The notes beneath the pieces are model-generated. The model saw only the letters and a list, made by a program, of their open reading frames with translations, searched no databases and was not told where the DNA came from. From positions 3,709,008 through 3,773,007 of the forward strand of contig NZ_SJOM01000007.1 of assembly GCF_004762045.1 (NCBI RefSeq): a DNA stretch of 64,000 nt, read 5' to 3'. The stretch is from Mycobacterium sp. DL99. GTDB taxonomy: Bacteria; Actinomycetota; Actinomycetes; Mycobacteriales; Mycobacteriaceae. How positions within the stretch are numbered: position 1 is the stretch's first letter; every line of letters starts with the position of its first letter. The position numbers were made by a program, and so were the translations under genes. Positions 33,216 to 42,450 of this stretch are shown piece by piece.

Positions 33216-34414
33216 GCACTCCCGAACCGCTGTACATCCTCGGCGCGGGCATGCACCCGTGGGGCAAGTGGGGACGCGACTTCACCGAGTACGGCGTTGT
33301 CGCCGCCCGCGCGGCCCTGGCCGAAGCCGGCCTGAACGCGCAGCAGATCCAGTTCATCGCCGGCGCCGACACCATCCGCAACGGCTACCCGGGCTTCATC
33401 GCCGGGTCGACCTTCGCCCAGAAACTGGGCTGGAACGGTGTGCCGGTCTCGTCGAGCTACGCGGCCTGCGCATCGGGTTCACAGGCGCTGCAGAGCGCCC
33501 GCGCCCAGATCCTGGCCGGCTTCTGCGATGTCGCGCTGGTGATCGGCGCAGACACCACGCCCAAGGGTGCATTCGCGCCCGTCGGCGGCGAGCGCAAGAA
33601 CGATCCGGACTGGCAGCGATTCCACCTGCTCGGCGCGATGAACCCGGTGTACTTCGCACTGCTGGCCCGCCGCCGGATGGACCTCTACGGTGCCACCGCC
33701 GAGGACTTCGCCCAGGTGAAGGTGAAGAACTCCCGGCACGGCCTGCAGAACCCGAATGCCCGCTACCACAAGGAATCCTCGATCGAGGACGTGCTGGCCA
33801 GCCCGGTGGTGTCCGACCCGCTGCGCCAGCTCGACATCTGCGCCACCTCCGACGGTGCGGCCGCGCTGATCGTGGCCAGCAAGTCGTTCGCCGAGAAGCA
33901 CCTGGGCTCGCTGGAGGGTGTGCCGTCGGTGCGCGCGATCTCCACCGTGACGCCGCGCTACCCGCAGCACCTGCCCGAATTGCCGGACATCGCAACGGAT
34001 TCCACCGCCGTGGTGCCCGCACCGGAGCGCGTGTTCAAGGATCAGATCCTCGACGCGGCGTACGCCGAGGCCGGCATCGGCCCCGAGGACGTCAGCCTGG
34101 CCGAGGTGTACGACCTGTCCACCGCACTGGAACTCGACTGGTACGAGCACCTGGGCCTGTGCGCCAAGGGTGAAGGTGAGCAGCTGCTGCGTTCCGGTGC
34201 GACGACCATCGGCGGCCGTGTCCCGGTGAACGCGTCCGGCGGTCTGGCCTGCTTCGGCGAGGCCATCCCGGCCCAGGCCATCGCGCAGGTCTGCGAGTTG
34301 ACCTGGCAGCTCAAGGGTCAGGCCACCGGCCGTCAGGTCGAGGGCGCAAAGGTCGGCGTGACCGCGAACCAGGGCCTGTTCGGCCACGGCTCCTCGGTGA
34401 TCGTCGCGCGGTAG
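33212..34414 (+). CDS. SCP-x/Ltp2-like thiolase-fold protein, Rv1627c-like
   Basis: A 400-residue thiolase-superfamily protein. The acyl-binding Cys position is present in SSYAACASGSQALQSA. The downstream catalytic motifs of degradative thiolases are altered: the usual GGxxxxGHPxGA becomes NASGGLACFGEAIPAQA, and the C-terminal Cys-Gly motif becomes NQGLFGHGSSVIV. This resembles the lipid-transfer or aldolase (Ltp2) branch rather than true beta-ketothiolases. Coupling to the DUF35 gene supports an acyl-CoA retro-aldolase or similar complex. ATG 33212 overlaps the DUF35 stop; the frame is open further upstream inside that gene. Confidence 0.87.
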   Translation: MSTPEPLYILGAGMHPWGKWGRDFTEYGVVAARAALAEAGLNAQQIQFIAGADTIRNGYPGFIAGSTFAQKLGWNGVPVSSSYAACASGSQALQSARAQILAGFCDVALVIGADTTPKGAFAPVGGERKNDPDWQRFHLLGAMNPVYFALLARRRMDLYGATAEDFAQVKVKNSRHGLQNPNARYHKESSIEDVLASPVVSDPLRQLDICATSDGAAALIVASKSFAEKHLGSLEGVPSVRAISTVTPRYPQHLPELPDIATDSTAVVPAPERVFKDQILDAAYAEAGIGPEDVSLAEVYDLSTALELDWYEHLGLCAKGEGEQLLRSGATTIGGRVPVNASGGLACFGEAIPAQAIAQVCELTWQLKGQATGRQVEGAKVGVTANQGLFGHGSSVIVAR

Positions 34415-34425
34415 AAAATGACGGT

Positions 34426-34653
34426 GTGAGCGAAACCGTCGTCGTCCGCGTCAAGCCCGGCAGCCGCAAGGGCCCGCTGGTCGAGGTCGCTGACGACGGC
34501 GCGCTCACCATCTACGTTCAGGAACGCGCCGTCGACGGCAAGGCCAACGACGCCGTCACCAAATTGCTTGCCCAGCATCTGGGTGTGCCGCGCAGCCGCG
34601 TGGAGTTGATCTCCGGGGCGACTGCGCGGCTCAAGCGTTTTCGGGTGAGCTGA
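34426..34653 (+). CDS. DUF167 (YggU-family) small protein
   Basis: A 75-residue protein of UPF0235/DUF167. It has VVVRVKPGSRKGPLVEV, TIYVQERAVDGKANDAVTKL and a C-terminal SRVELISGATARLKRFRV, which cover the whole small alpha/beta domain. Function is unknown, though the family is widespread and often near membrane-protein genes. GTG 34426 follows the thiolase-fold gene by 11 bp on the same strand. The 3' end overlaps the convergent kinase-like gene by 23 bp. Confidence 0.88.
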   Translation: MSETVVVRVKPGSRKGPLVEVADDGALTIYVQERAVDGKANDAVTKLLAQHLGVPRSRVELISGATARLKRFRVS

Positions 34654-36640
34654 CGTTGCGGTTCCACTCCAGCCACCCGATACCGGTGCGCCCATCGGTG
34701 GTGCGTACCTTCGCCCAGGCGCGCGGGAACTGGCTGACCCGTCCGTCCGCGGCCACCAGCAACACCGGCGCATGGCCCTGGATGTCGATGCTCGCCTCGA
34801 TGTCACCCGGTTGCAGGGTCAGCGTCGTCGACACCGGCAGATCGTCGTCGCCGAGCGTGTATTGCGCTGTCACCGACTGCAATTCGACGAGCGGTTCGCC
34901 CGCGCGCTGCGAATAGCCGATACCGATCGGCGGCATCCCGGGGATCCGGATGTCCACGCCGTGCAGATGGGTGCCGTCGTCGAGATGGATCGCACTCCAC
35001 ACCCAGTTCATCGACCACCAGTCCCGCACACCCCACGAGTGGTCGCGCTGGCCCGCGACGGCCTTGATCTCGAAGGTCTGCTCACCGACGCTCACGGTGC
35101 CCGAGACGGTGCACGGAATCTCGTAGCGGGGCGTGATCCGGTACTGGTACGGCGTTCCCACCGTGGTCCAGGTCAGGTCCATGGTCACCGGAACCGGCCG
35201 GCCCGCCTCACCGCGCAGCAGCGCGGCGGGATCATCATGGGCCTGCCCGGTACCCGAAGCGGTCACCCGGTAGGTCTTGAGCGGCTCGCCCGGCTGCAGG
35301 CTCAGCTCGACGCCCTCACCCGTGATCAAGGCCGGTTCGGCCGGTGCCGCGTGAAAGTCGTTGAGCGCCACGGTCGGCATCCCCGGACCGCAGAACAGCA
35401 CATTGACCCACGCGGTGTCCTGATTGGGTATCAGCCCCAGGCGGATCCAGCCACCGAAACCCGCGTCGGCGTCGGCGAAGTCGAGATACCAGCTCTCGTT
35501 CCACAGTTCTTCGCCCGTGGGGGTATGCGGGTACTCGTCCTCGACAGCAGGTACCAGCGGCTCCGGGATCGCCAGTGGCGCAAGGATATCCAGCGCCTGG
35601 GTGTCCAGCACATGGCTGCAGTGCCGGTCGAGCATCGTCATGAACATCGCATCGCCACGGTCGGTACGTTCCACCAGCATCGAGGAGATGATCGCCATCA
35701 TCACGCCGAAGAAGCTCTGCCGGCGCACACCGTCGCGCACCTGATCGAGCGTCAACGCCGAGTCCGGCCCGAGGGCCTCGTGATAGGCCGCCAGCAGCCC
35801 GTCGTAGTGCGCACGGCGCTGCTCGACGGGCAGGGCGCAGCCGATGAAGTAAGCGACGTCGGTGAACGCCGGTCCCCTGGTGACGGTCTGCCAGTCGACC
35901 ACGGTCAGGTCCCGGTCGGCACCGGAGTCCCCGAACAGCATGTTGTCGAGTCGATAGTCGCCATGCACCAGACCCATCGGCCTCTCGGGCGCGCCCTCGT
36001 CGGCCAGGTAGGCATCGAAACTCTCGACGAGCCGTTCACAGACGTGCCGCTGTTCCTGCGTGATCACGCCCGCGTAGCGGTCGACGAACGCCGCGTACAG
36101 GCCGGCGATCAACCCCTGGTTGACCGGTGCCTCACGGTTGAGCCATTCGGCTCGGTCGAGCGCATCGGCGCCGGGCTTCGACCCGTGAATGCGACCCAAC
36201 TCGGTGAGCGCCACCGCGGCCTGTTCGGCTGTCGCGCCGCGGATCTCGTCCCCCACTACCGCGGGCACGGCATCGCCGAGCAACAGGTCGAAAGCACCGG
36301 TCTGCACATCGATCGCGGCGTGATAGCACGGCGCGACCGGCCCGGGCGCCAGGGCGGGAGCGATGTCGGTGTAGAACCGCACCTCGCGCTCGTAGAGTCC
36401 CAGCGCCAGCCCGGTCTGGCGGCTGTTCGGATCGGTGGCGGCCACCTTCAACACGACCGACGCCGGCCCGTCCGCCTCCCCGGTGTAGCTCAGCGCGACG
36501 CGATAACACTCGCTCATCTGGCCGGTTCCGATCCGCTCGAAACTGAATCCGCTGACCGGCCCGGCGCCCAGGGCGGCGGTCAGCCAGTCGCAGGTCAGGT
36601 CTTCAGGGCGGTCGAGTACGGCTGTCCCAGTCGGTTGCAC
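34631..36640 (-). CDS. Fusion of an APH-type kinase domain with an AttH-like beta-barrel domain
   Basis: A 669-residue two-domain protein. Residues ~1-350 form an aminoglycoside phosphotransferase/ecdysteroid-kinase-like fold with Brenner motif MGLVHGDYRLDNMLFGD and metal motif LTVVDWQTVTRGPAFTDVAY. Residues ~370-669 resemble the AttH/CrtC lipocalin-like fold, with AGQRDHSWGVRDWWSMNWVW and TLHLHGVDIRIPG-type strands. The kinase half should phosphorylate a small hydroxyl or amine substrate; the second half may bind a hydrophobic ligand. GTG 36640 is 6 nt after TAGGTT (36647-36652). It lies downstream of the copper amine oxidase on the same strand. Confidence 0.8.
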   Translation of the reverse strand: MQPTGTAVLDRPEDLTCDWLTAALGAGPVSGFSFERIGTGQMSECYRVALSYTGEADGPASVVLKVAATDPNSRQTGLALGLYEREVRFYTDIAPALAPGPVAPCYHAAIDVQTGAFDLLLGDAVPAVVGDEIRGATAEQAAVALTELGRIHGSKPGADALDRAEWLNREAPVNQGLIAGLYAAFVDRYAGVITQEQRHVCERLVESFDAYLADEGAPERPMGLVHGDYRLDNMLFGDSGADRDLTVVDWQTVTRGPAFTDVAYFIGCALPVEQRRAHYDGLLAAYHEALGPDSALTLDQVRDGVRRQSFFGVMMAIISSMLVERTDRGDAMFMTMLDRHCSHVLDTQALDILAPLAIPEPLVPAVEDEYPHTPTGEELWNESWYLDFADADAGFGGWIRLGLIPNQDTAWVNVLFCGPGMPTVALNDFHAAPAEPALITGEGVELSLQPGEPLKTYRVTASGTGQAHDDPAALLRGEAGRPVPVTMDLTWTTVGTPYQYRITPRYEIPCTVSGTVSVGEQTFEIKAVAGQRDHSWGVRDWWSMNWVWSAIHLDDGTHLHGVDIRIPGMPPIGIGYSQRAGEPLVELQSVTAQYTLGDDDLPVSTTLTLQPGDIEASIDIQGHAPVLLVAADGRVSQFPRAWAKVRTTDGRTGIGWLEWNRNVSSPENA

Positions 36641-36672
36641 ACAGGCAACCTAGCAGTGTTCCGCGTCACATA

Positions 36673-36684
36673 TGACAGGTGTCA
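36673..36684. promoter_or_regulatory. Small dyad TGACA-N2-TGTCA upstream of the kinase fusion
   Basis: TGACAGGTGTCA lies in the 45-bp gap between the copper amine oxidase stop and the kinase-fusion start, just upstream of its -10 (36647-36652). It could be a regulator site, but there is only one copy. Confidence 0.3.
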
Positions 36685-36685
36685 A

Positions 36686-38623
36686 CTAATGGTGTGCCGC
36701 CGTGGCATGACCGTGCGCGCAGGAGTCCGGCGGGGTGGGCGGCACGTCCAGGGCCGGGTTGCGGTCGAAGAAGCCGAACGGCTTGAGCCAGAACGACACC
36801 ACGTCCACGGGCATCACCGGCCAGTCCTCCGGGCGGGTGATGTGGTGGATACCGAACACGTACCAGAGCACCACGTCGGTGTTGTCGATCGACCGGTCGG
36901 CCTTGGTCCACTCCCCCAACCCGGAGTCGGCCGCCGACTGGTTGACGAACTCCCCCGCCGGCCAGCGTTCGTCGGGCCGGTTCGGGGTCACCCACAGCGT
37001 GTGGGCGATGACATTTGCGCGTTGCAGCACCGGCGACGACGGGTCGAACATCGCCGGGATCGCCCCGGTGGGCACCAGCTTGTAGGACGGGTGAGCGCCG
37101 AGGCCGTTGACGACGTTGGTGTTGACCACCTTCCAGGTCCGCTGGGTGGCGAAGCTGACGTCCTGCTTGCCCTCCTGCTCGGTGCGCAGTGCCTGATTGC
37201 GCACCACCAGCGACAGCCCGTACGGATTGTCGGGACCGATCGGTTCGGCGTACGACTCCGTCATGTAGACCGTGTTGTCGGTGCCGTCGACGTCCAGGTC
37301 CAACCGGGCGATCAGGAAGTGCTGATGGAACGGCGCATAGGTGCGCTCGTCGACCAGCGTGCCGTTGGGATGCGGCCGCCCCGCCGGAACCGGTGTGGTG
37401 ACCATGATCCCGGTGGCGCGGACCTCACACTCGATGTTGCCGTCCTGGTACAGCCGCCAGTACACCAGATACTCATAGTTCGCGACGGTGACGTGGAATG
37501 ACAGTGTCAGCCTGCGCATCCGGCGCACCTCGGCGCCGGCATCGTGGTCGACGTGCTTCCACAGCACGGCATTGTCTTCCTCGTGGATGCAGATCGCATT
37601 GGTGATGGTGTACGGCTCGCCGGTGCTGTCGTGCAGAACCGCGTCCAGATAACGGATCTCACCGAGACAGTCGCAGCCGAGCTCCAGCGACGTGGTCATG
37701 AACCCCAGACCCCACTCGCCGATGTCGAACGCGGTCCGCCGGTAGTGATCGACCGAGGAGTCCCGATACGGCACCACCATCTCGGCGAACGACATCCGAT
37801 GGGCCACCGAACGATTCACCTCGCCGTCGCGGTACCGCACGGTGTGCAGCGTCATCCCCTCGCGGTGGTTGAAGCCGACCCGCAACGACCAGTTCTGCCA
37901 GCGCAGCAGGTTGCCGTCCAAGGTGAACGACGGACCATCGGGCTGGGTGATGTTCAGCGGCTTGAGCGGCTCCCGGCGCGAGGCCGCGCGAATCCGTTCG
38001 GGGATGTGGTGCGGTACGTATTCGCCCATCACGTCGGGCTTTTCGGAGCTGCCGTCATCCTCGACGCGCAGCACCTCCATGGTGTTGATGTCGATCACGC
38101 AGTGCAGACCGCTGACCGGGTGGGCATAGGGATTGGCGCCCGGGGCATCCTTGTACCAGGTGTCCGACCAGCCGATCCGACGGTCGCGGTACTCGGGCGG
38201 CGCGACCGCGTCACCGTAGGTCCAGGTGTCCATGAACACGTTGTCCAGATCGGTGATACCGCGTTTGGCGAGTGCGGCGATCACGTCGGGATGCCTGCGC
38301 AGCACCTCATCGCACTCGATGAACTCGTCGACGGTGAAGTTGGCCTGGACTCCCGGCACATGGTCGAAGTTCTCGACCCGGTCGTCGGTAAGCGACACCA
38401 CGCCCTTGTAGGTGGCGTTCGCCGATCGGTCCAGGCAGATGACAGCCGCGCGGCGGCCCGGTGCCGCGCCGCCGCCGTCGAATGCCGCCAGTTCGGCCTT
38501 GGACGGTTCGACGAGTTCCACCGAGGCGACCCGCCAGCCCTCCCCGACCCCGTGCTCACGCCGCAATATCGCTGCCACCGCGCGAAACTCGTCGGCGGAC
38601 AGCGGATCCAAGGGATAGTCCAC
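36686..38623 (-). CDS. Copper-containing primary amine oxidase
   Basis: A ~645-residue copper amine oxidase that converts primary amines to aldehydes, ammonia and H2O2. The topaquinone precursor Tyr is in VANYEYLVYWRLYQDG. The catalytic base Asp is in TAFDIGEWGLG. Copper His ligands are in HQHFLIARLDLDVDG and in the C-terminal WYVFGIHHITRPEDWPVMPV. Length matches Arthrobacter AGAO. The start is uncertain: GTG 38623 gives MDYPLDPLSADEF, in line with family N-termini; a TTG at 38662 would add 13 residues. No signal peptide, so cytoplasmic. It fits the amine-catabolism theme of the window. Confidence 0.92.
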   Translation of the reverse strand: MDYPLDPLSADEFRAVAAILRREHGVGEGWRVASVELVEPSKAELAAFDGGGAAPGRRAAVICLDRSANATYKGVVSLTDDRVENFDHVPGVQANFTVDEFIECDEVLRRHPDVIAALAKRGITDLDNVFMDTWTYGDAVAPPEYRDRRIGWSDTWYKDAPGANPYAHPVSGLHCVIDINTMEVLRVEDDGSSEKPDVMGEYVPHHIPERIRAASRREPLKPLNITQPDGPSFTLDGNLLRWQNWSLRVGFNHREGMTLHTVRYRDGEVNRSVAHRMSFAEMVVPYRDSSVDHYRRTAFDIGEWGLGFMTTSLELGCDCLGEIRYLDAVLHDSTGEPYTITNAICIHEEDNAVLWKHVDHDAGAEVRRMRRLTLSFHVTVANYEYLVYWRLYQDGNIECEVRATGIMVTTPVPAGRPHPNGTLVDERTYAPFHQHFLIARLDLDVDGTDNTVYMTESYAEPIGPDNPYGLSLVVRNQALRTEQEGKQDVSFATQRTWKVVNTNVVNGLGAHPSYKLVPTGAIPAMFDPSSPVLQRANVIAHTLWVTPNRPDERWPAGEFVNQSAADSGLGEWTKADRSIDNTDVVLWYVFGIHHITRPEDWPVMPVDVVSFWLKPFGFFDRNPALDVPPTPPDSCAHGHATAAHH

Positions 38624-38697
38624 ACCAAATACGCAACCACACCGGAGGATTCCGTGCAGCAAATCGCCCAGAGTGAATCAGCCGAACTCCGACCGAC

Positions 38698-40209
38698 TCA
38701 GTGCTCGGCGAGCGTGAACCCTTCCCAGGCCTGACGCCGCACCGCCCGCGGGTCGTACTCCACGCGTGGCCGGCGGTCGAACACGAAAACCGCCCGCTCG
38801 GAACTGTCATAGGCCGGCCAGCCCGGGCCCGGCTCACCGGTCCGGCTGAACTCACGCCATCGCCGCTGCACGTCCCGGCTGACCCGCCGGGCCGACGCGC
38901 GGTCGCCCACGGCCGTCAGCAACGCGCCGTAACTCGTGTGGTACGTGTCGAATACCGCGAGCAGTTCCATCGCGTGCGTCGCCCCCAGCCCCGCCCAGTG
39001 CAGGGTGCGCGGCGCGTAGTCGTAGCGGTACACATAGGTGGGCGCGTGCCGGCTGTGTGCCTCGGCGATCTGCCAGGTGGCCGATGCGAACGCGAAATCA
39101 CCACCGAGCCGCACACAGGCCGCGCTGCTCGGATAGTCCGGATAGGCCGCGACGATCCGGCGGCGCTCCTCGGGGTCGGCACCGGCGAACAGCTTCTCGA
39201 TCATCGGCTCGTTGGTCGGCAGCAACTGGAGGAACCGGGTGAACAGCCGCCCCTCGTCGGCGTTGTTGCCGACGATCAACGGGACCCGGTGTGCACTGCC
39301 CTCGGCCATTGCGGTGACCGGATCGACCGGCAGGTATTCGGTACCGAAGGTCGGGCCGACCGGAAACGCGCCGGGCATATCGGTCTGGCCGCGCATGATC
39401 TGTTCTTCCAGGGCCCGGCCCAGCTCGGCCGGGCGGGCGGACATCAGCGCTGCGGCCGCTGATCCCCCACCGGGACTGACCAATTGGGAGAGCTGGTCCG
39501 CGATACGAGCGGCAGCACCCGCGGAGCTGACCATCCCGCTGGCCGGGCTCTCCGAGATCACCCGGGCGAACAACCCCTCGGCATCGGGCACGGCGAGCAG
39601 GGTCGCGACCGCGTGCGCACCGGCACTCTCACCGAAGATCGTCACGTTGTCGGGGTCCCCGCCGAACACGGCGATGTTGTCGCGTACCCATTGCAGCGCC
39701 AACACCAGATCCCGCAGGAACAGGTTGTCGTCGATCGGATGCTCCGGCGTCGCCAGCGACGACAGCTCGACACACCCGAGCATGCCCAGCCGGTAGTTGA
39801 CCGAGACGAACACACAACCGCGACGGGCCAGCGCGGCACCGTCGTAGATGGGAGTTGCCGAGCTACCCAGGATGTAGCCGCCGCCGTGTACGAAGAACAT
39901 CACCGGCAGCGGACCATCTGAGTCAGGCTTCTCCGGCGCGACCACATTGAGCGTCAGACAGTCCTCGCTCATCGGCTGGTGCTTGCCCAGGCCGACGAGC
40001 GTGTAGCGATTTTGCTGGGGCGCGCAGTAACCGAACCCGTGGCAGTAGCGCACACCGGGCCACGGCTCGGCCGGTTCGGGTGCCCGCAGACGCAGCCGGC
40101 CGACCGGAGGCTTGGCGTAAGGGATCGAACGCCAACGATGTACGCCGTCGCGCGTGAATCCCTCGATGATGCCGGTACTGATCTTTGCCCGGACAGTCCG
40201 CTCGTGCAT
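38698..40209 (-). CDS. Type B carboxylesterase
   Basis: A 503-residue carboxylesterase/para-nitrobenzyl esterase family protein. It has GIIEGFTRDGVHRWRSIPYA, SEDCLTLNVVAPE, oxyanion-hole MFFVHGGGYILGS, nucleophile elbow VTIFGESAGAHAVATLLA, the Glu region and catalytic His in GATHAMELLAVF. It cleaves carboxyl esters. ATG 40209 is 6 nt after TACGGT (40216-40221), so it is probably leaderless; the frame is open about 99 codons further upstream across the divergent lipoprotein gene and was rejected. No signal peptide. Downstream lie the amine oxidase and kinase fusion on the same strand. Confidence 0.92.
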   Translation of the reverse strand: MHERTVRAKISTGIIEGFTRDGVHRWRSIPYAKPPVGRLRLRAPEPAEPWPGVRYCHGFGYCAPQQNRYTLVGLGKHQPMSEDCLTLNVVAPEKPDSDGPLPVMFFVHGGGYILGSSATPIYDGAALARRGCVFVSVNYRLGMLGCVELSSLATPEHPIDDNLFLRDLVLALQWVRDNIAVFGGDPDNVTIFGESAGAHAVATLLAVPDAEGLFARVISESPASGMVSSAGAAARIADQLSQLVSPGGGSAAAALMSARPAELGRALEEQIMRGQTDMPGAFPVGPTFGTEYLPVDPVTAMAEGSAHRVPLIVGNNADEGRLFTRFLQLLPTNEPMIEKLFAGADPEERRRIVAAYPDYPSSAACVRLGGDFAFASATWQIAEAHSRHAPTYVYRYDYAPRTLHWAGLGATHAMELLAVFDTYHTSYGALLTAVGDRASARRVSRDVQRRWREFSRTGEPGPGWPAYDSSERAVFVFDRRPRVEYDPRAVRRQAWEGFTLAEH

Positions 40210-40285
40210 GAACCGACCGTATCGAACTACACCGGTGCGGGCGGACAGGCGGTGGGCCTGACACGCGCCCGCTAGCCTTGCGGGT

Positions 40286-41002
40286 ATGCGCACCGTTGTG
40301 ACTGTTGGGGCTGCTGTGCTTTCGGCGGCCCTCGTGGCGGCCTGCTCGTCGGGAGGGGGACACGAGTCGCAGTCGAGCTCGCAGCCCCGGATGTCGATGC
40401 CGGCCGGCGCCCCACACACCAAGACCACCACGCCCACCACGACGACGACCTCGCCACTGCCCACCACGGCACCGGCCCCAGGCACCCCGATGAGCCGGGT
40501 GATCAAGTGGGTCGAGGCAGGTACCGCGGCCGATCAGTCCGGTTTCCACACCGCCACCCGCGACGGCCATTCCACGAGTCTCGGCGACGGCATCGCGTTC
40601 GTCGCGCCTTCGGGCACCGCTCGCTGCGCCACCAACAAGTACGCCGAAGGTCAATTGGCGTGCCTGATCAAGGCCGACGACCTGCCGTCGAAGCCGTCCG
40701 ACGTGGAGGGCCAGTGGATCTCCGGCTGGGTGGATTTCACCGGGGAAACTGTGGATATCGGCTCACTGCACGGGGATCCGGGCCCGTTCAACGACGGCGA
40801 CGGCGCCGAACTGACCGAGGGCAAGTCGCTGGCGTTCGGTGACTACCGGTGCCGGGCCGACGCCACCTCACTGGTGTGCGTCAACTACGCCCACCAGTCC
40901 GGGGTGCTGCTGAACTCCTCCGGCGTCGAACCGCTGGGCTGTCTGAAGCCGGTCCCGCCGCCTGTGGGCGTCGGACGCCAGCTCAGCTGCCCGCCCGATT
41001 GA
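40286..41002 (+). CDS. Putative secreted lipoprotein
   Basis: A 238-residue lipoprotein. The signal sequence MRTVVTVGAAVLSAALVAAC ends in lipobox VAAC with Cys20 as the acylated residue. A Ser/Thr/Pro-rich linker follows (THTKTTTPTTTTTS-type) before a globular domain with four Cys residues (SGTARCATN, LACLIKADD, YRCRADATSLVCVNY). The linker is typical of mycobacterial cell-envelope lipoproteins. ATG 40286 lies 7 nt after TAGCCT (40273-40278). It is divergent from the carboxylesterase and convergent with the island 2 permease. Function unknown. Confidence 0.82.
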   Translation: MRTVVTVGAAVLSAALVAACSSGGGHESQSSSQPRMSMPAGAPHTKTTTPTTTTTSPLPTTAPAPGTPMSRVIKWVEAGTAADQSGFHTATRDGHSTSLGDGIAFVAPSGTARCATNKYAEGQLACLIKADDLPSKPSDVEGQWISGWVDFTGETVDIGSLHGDPGPFNDGDGAELTEGKSLAFGDYRCRADATSLVCVNYAHQSGVLLNSSGVEPLGCLKPVPPPVGVGRQLSCPPD

Positions 41003-41009
41003 TCCGCGG

Positions 41010-42434
41010 TTACGGGTGGTCCCCCTCGGCCAGCGACGACCCGATCCGATCCATCACCTCAGGCCTGCGGCGCAGCGTGTGCACGAGTAACCCGACACCG
41101 AGTGCGATCCAGGCCAGGTACACGAACGGCAATGCGCCGTAGATCCCGCTCTGCAGCGGCCACACCGTCTTGTACAGCGGGTACAGGAACACCAGGGAGC
41201 CGGCAAGCCCCAGCACCCCATGCCGGAACCAGCGAAACTCGCCGATCCGGATCATGTAGCGAACCATGCCGAAATTGGTGACGATGTAGGACACCAGGAA
41301 TGCGATCGAGATCAGGAAGCCGAAGTAGCCCCACACGTTGAACGGGCCGACGAGGAACGCGAGCGGCACGCCGAGGGCCATCGAGATCACGCCCATCACC
41401 GCGATCGCCACGGCCGGTGTCTGCCGTGACGACACCTCGCCGAGTCGCCGCGGCAGCACCCGCTCGCGGCCCAGGGTGTAGAGCACCCGGGCACCCGCGA
41501 TGAACGCCGTCTGGCTGAACGCCAGGATGCTGCTGAGGGTGGCCAACACCACCACGGTCAGCCCCAGCTTGCCCCAATAAGTCTCGGCGATCGTCTGCAG
41601 CGGCGCCGGATCCTCGCCGAACTCGGTCATCCGGTCGATTCCGTAGCCGTACACCATTGCGTACGCGATCACCACGTAGAAGACAGGCACCACGATGGCA
41701 GCGGCCCACAATCCGCGCGGGATATGGCGTTTCGGGTCACGCACCTCCAAACCCAACGTCGCGCCCTCCTCGATGCCGACGTGGGACAACACCGCGTAGG
41801 TCATCGCGAGACCGACCGCACCCCAGCCCATTGCGCCGGCCGAAGACGCCTCGAACGGTGCAGTGCCGAAGCCACTGCCCGACTGCGGTCCGGTGACGAA
41901 GATCCACAACGCCAACGCCAGCAGGACCACCATCTCGAAGCCCAGCAGCCCGAGGGCGGCGTGCAGCGACTGGCTGATCCCCAGATAGGCCAGCACACAG
42001 ACGTAGGCCAGCGCCGCGAAGGTGAAGGCCCACCACGGCACCTGCACGCCGAACTGCGTATCCAGCCACTGCTGGACCCAGCCCCCGAACACCGCGAAAC
42101 CCGCCGCCGAGAACACCATGTACGCGCCGATGAACATCCAGCCGTAGACGAATCCGACGCTGGGGCCCCACGCCTTGGAGTTCCAGGTGTACAGGCCACC
42201 GGAGGTGGGCAGCCGCTTGGAGAACTCCGCGAACGTATTGACCAGCAACAGGATGCCCGGCCACACCAACAGAAACGCCAAAACCAGTGCAGATCCGGCG
42301 AATTGACCCATGAACTGCAAGTTCAACGCGATCACCGAGGCGGGTCCGCATCCGGCGACCGACAGGATCGCCACCTGCTTCCAGTCGATGGCGTCCCGGC
42401 GCAGCGTCGGCTCGGGGGTGATCTGTTCAGTCAT
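41010..42434 (-). CDS. APC-family amino acid/amine permease, island 2
   Basis: A 474-residue permease with about 12 membrane helices. The N-terminal SVAGCGPASVIALNLQFMGQ corresponds to the unwound helix 1 of APC transporters, FSKRLPTSGGLYTWNSKAWGP is the family's helix 2-3 motif, and SHVGIEEGATLGLEVRDPKRH matches the central conserved helix. It should import an amine or amino acid. It is the last gene of the island 2 operon, 16 bp after the GS-like gene. In the E. coli Puu pathway the equivalent is PuuP. Confidence 0.92.
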   Translation of the reverse strand: MTEQITPEPTLRRDAIDWKQVAILSVAGCGPASVIALNLQFMGQFAGSALVLAFLLVWPGILLLVNTFAEFSKRLPTSGGLYTWNSKAWGPSVGFVYGWMFIGAYMVFSAAGFAVFGGWVQQWLDTQFGVQVPWWAFTFAALAYVCVLAYLGISQSLHAALGLLGFEMVVLLALALWIFVTGPQSGSGFGTAPFEASSAGAMGWGAVGLAMTYAVLSHVGIEEGATLGLEVRDPKRHIPRGLWAAAIVVPVFYVVIAYAMVYGYGIDRMTEFGEDPAPLQTIAETYWGKLGLTVVVLATLSSILAFSQTAFIAGARVLYTLGRERVLPRRLGEVSSRQTPAVAIAVMGVISMALGVPLAFLVGPFNVWGYFGFLISIAFLVSYIVTNFGMVRYMIRIGEFRWFRHGVLGLAGSLVFLYPLYKTVWPLQSGIYGALPFVYLAWIALGVGLLVHTLRRRPEVMDRIGSSLAEGDHP

Positions 42435-42450
42435 GCTGACCTGGTTCCTC

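Noticed and set aside
34772-37501. Long plus-strand frame opposite the kinase fusion and amine oxidase
   Set aside because: His/Arg/Gly-rich shadow product that crosses the gap between two clear minus-strand genes.
38698-40506. Carboxylesterase starting at 40506
   Set aside because: The extra N-terminal 99 residues lie on the antisense of the lipoprotein gene and are low complexity. ATG 40209 begins family homology.
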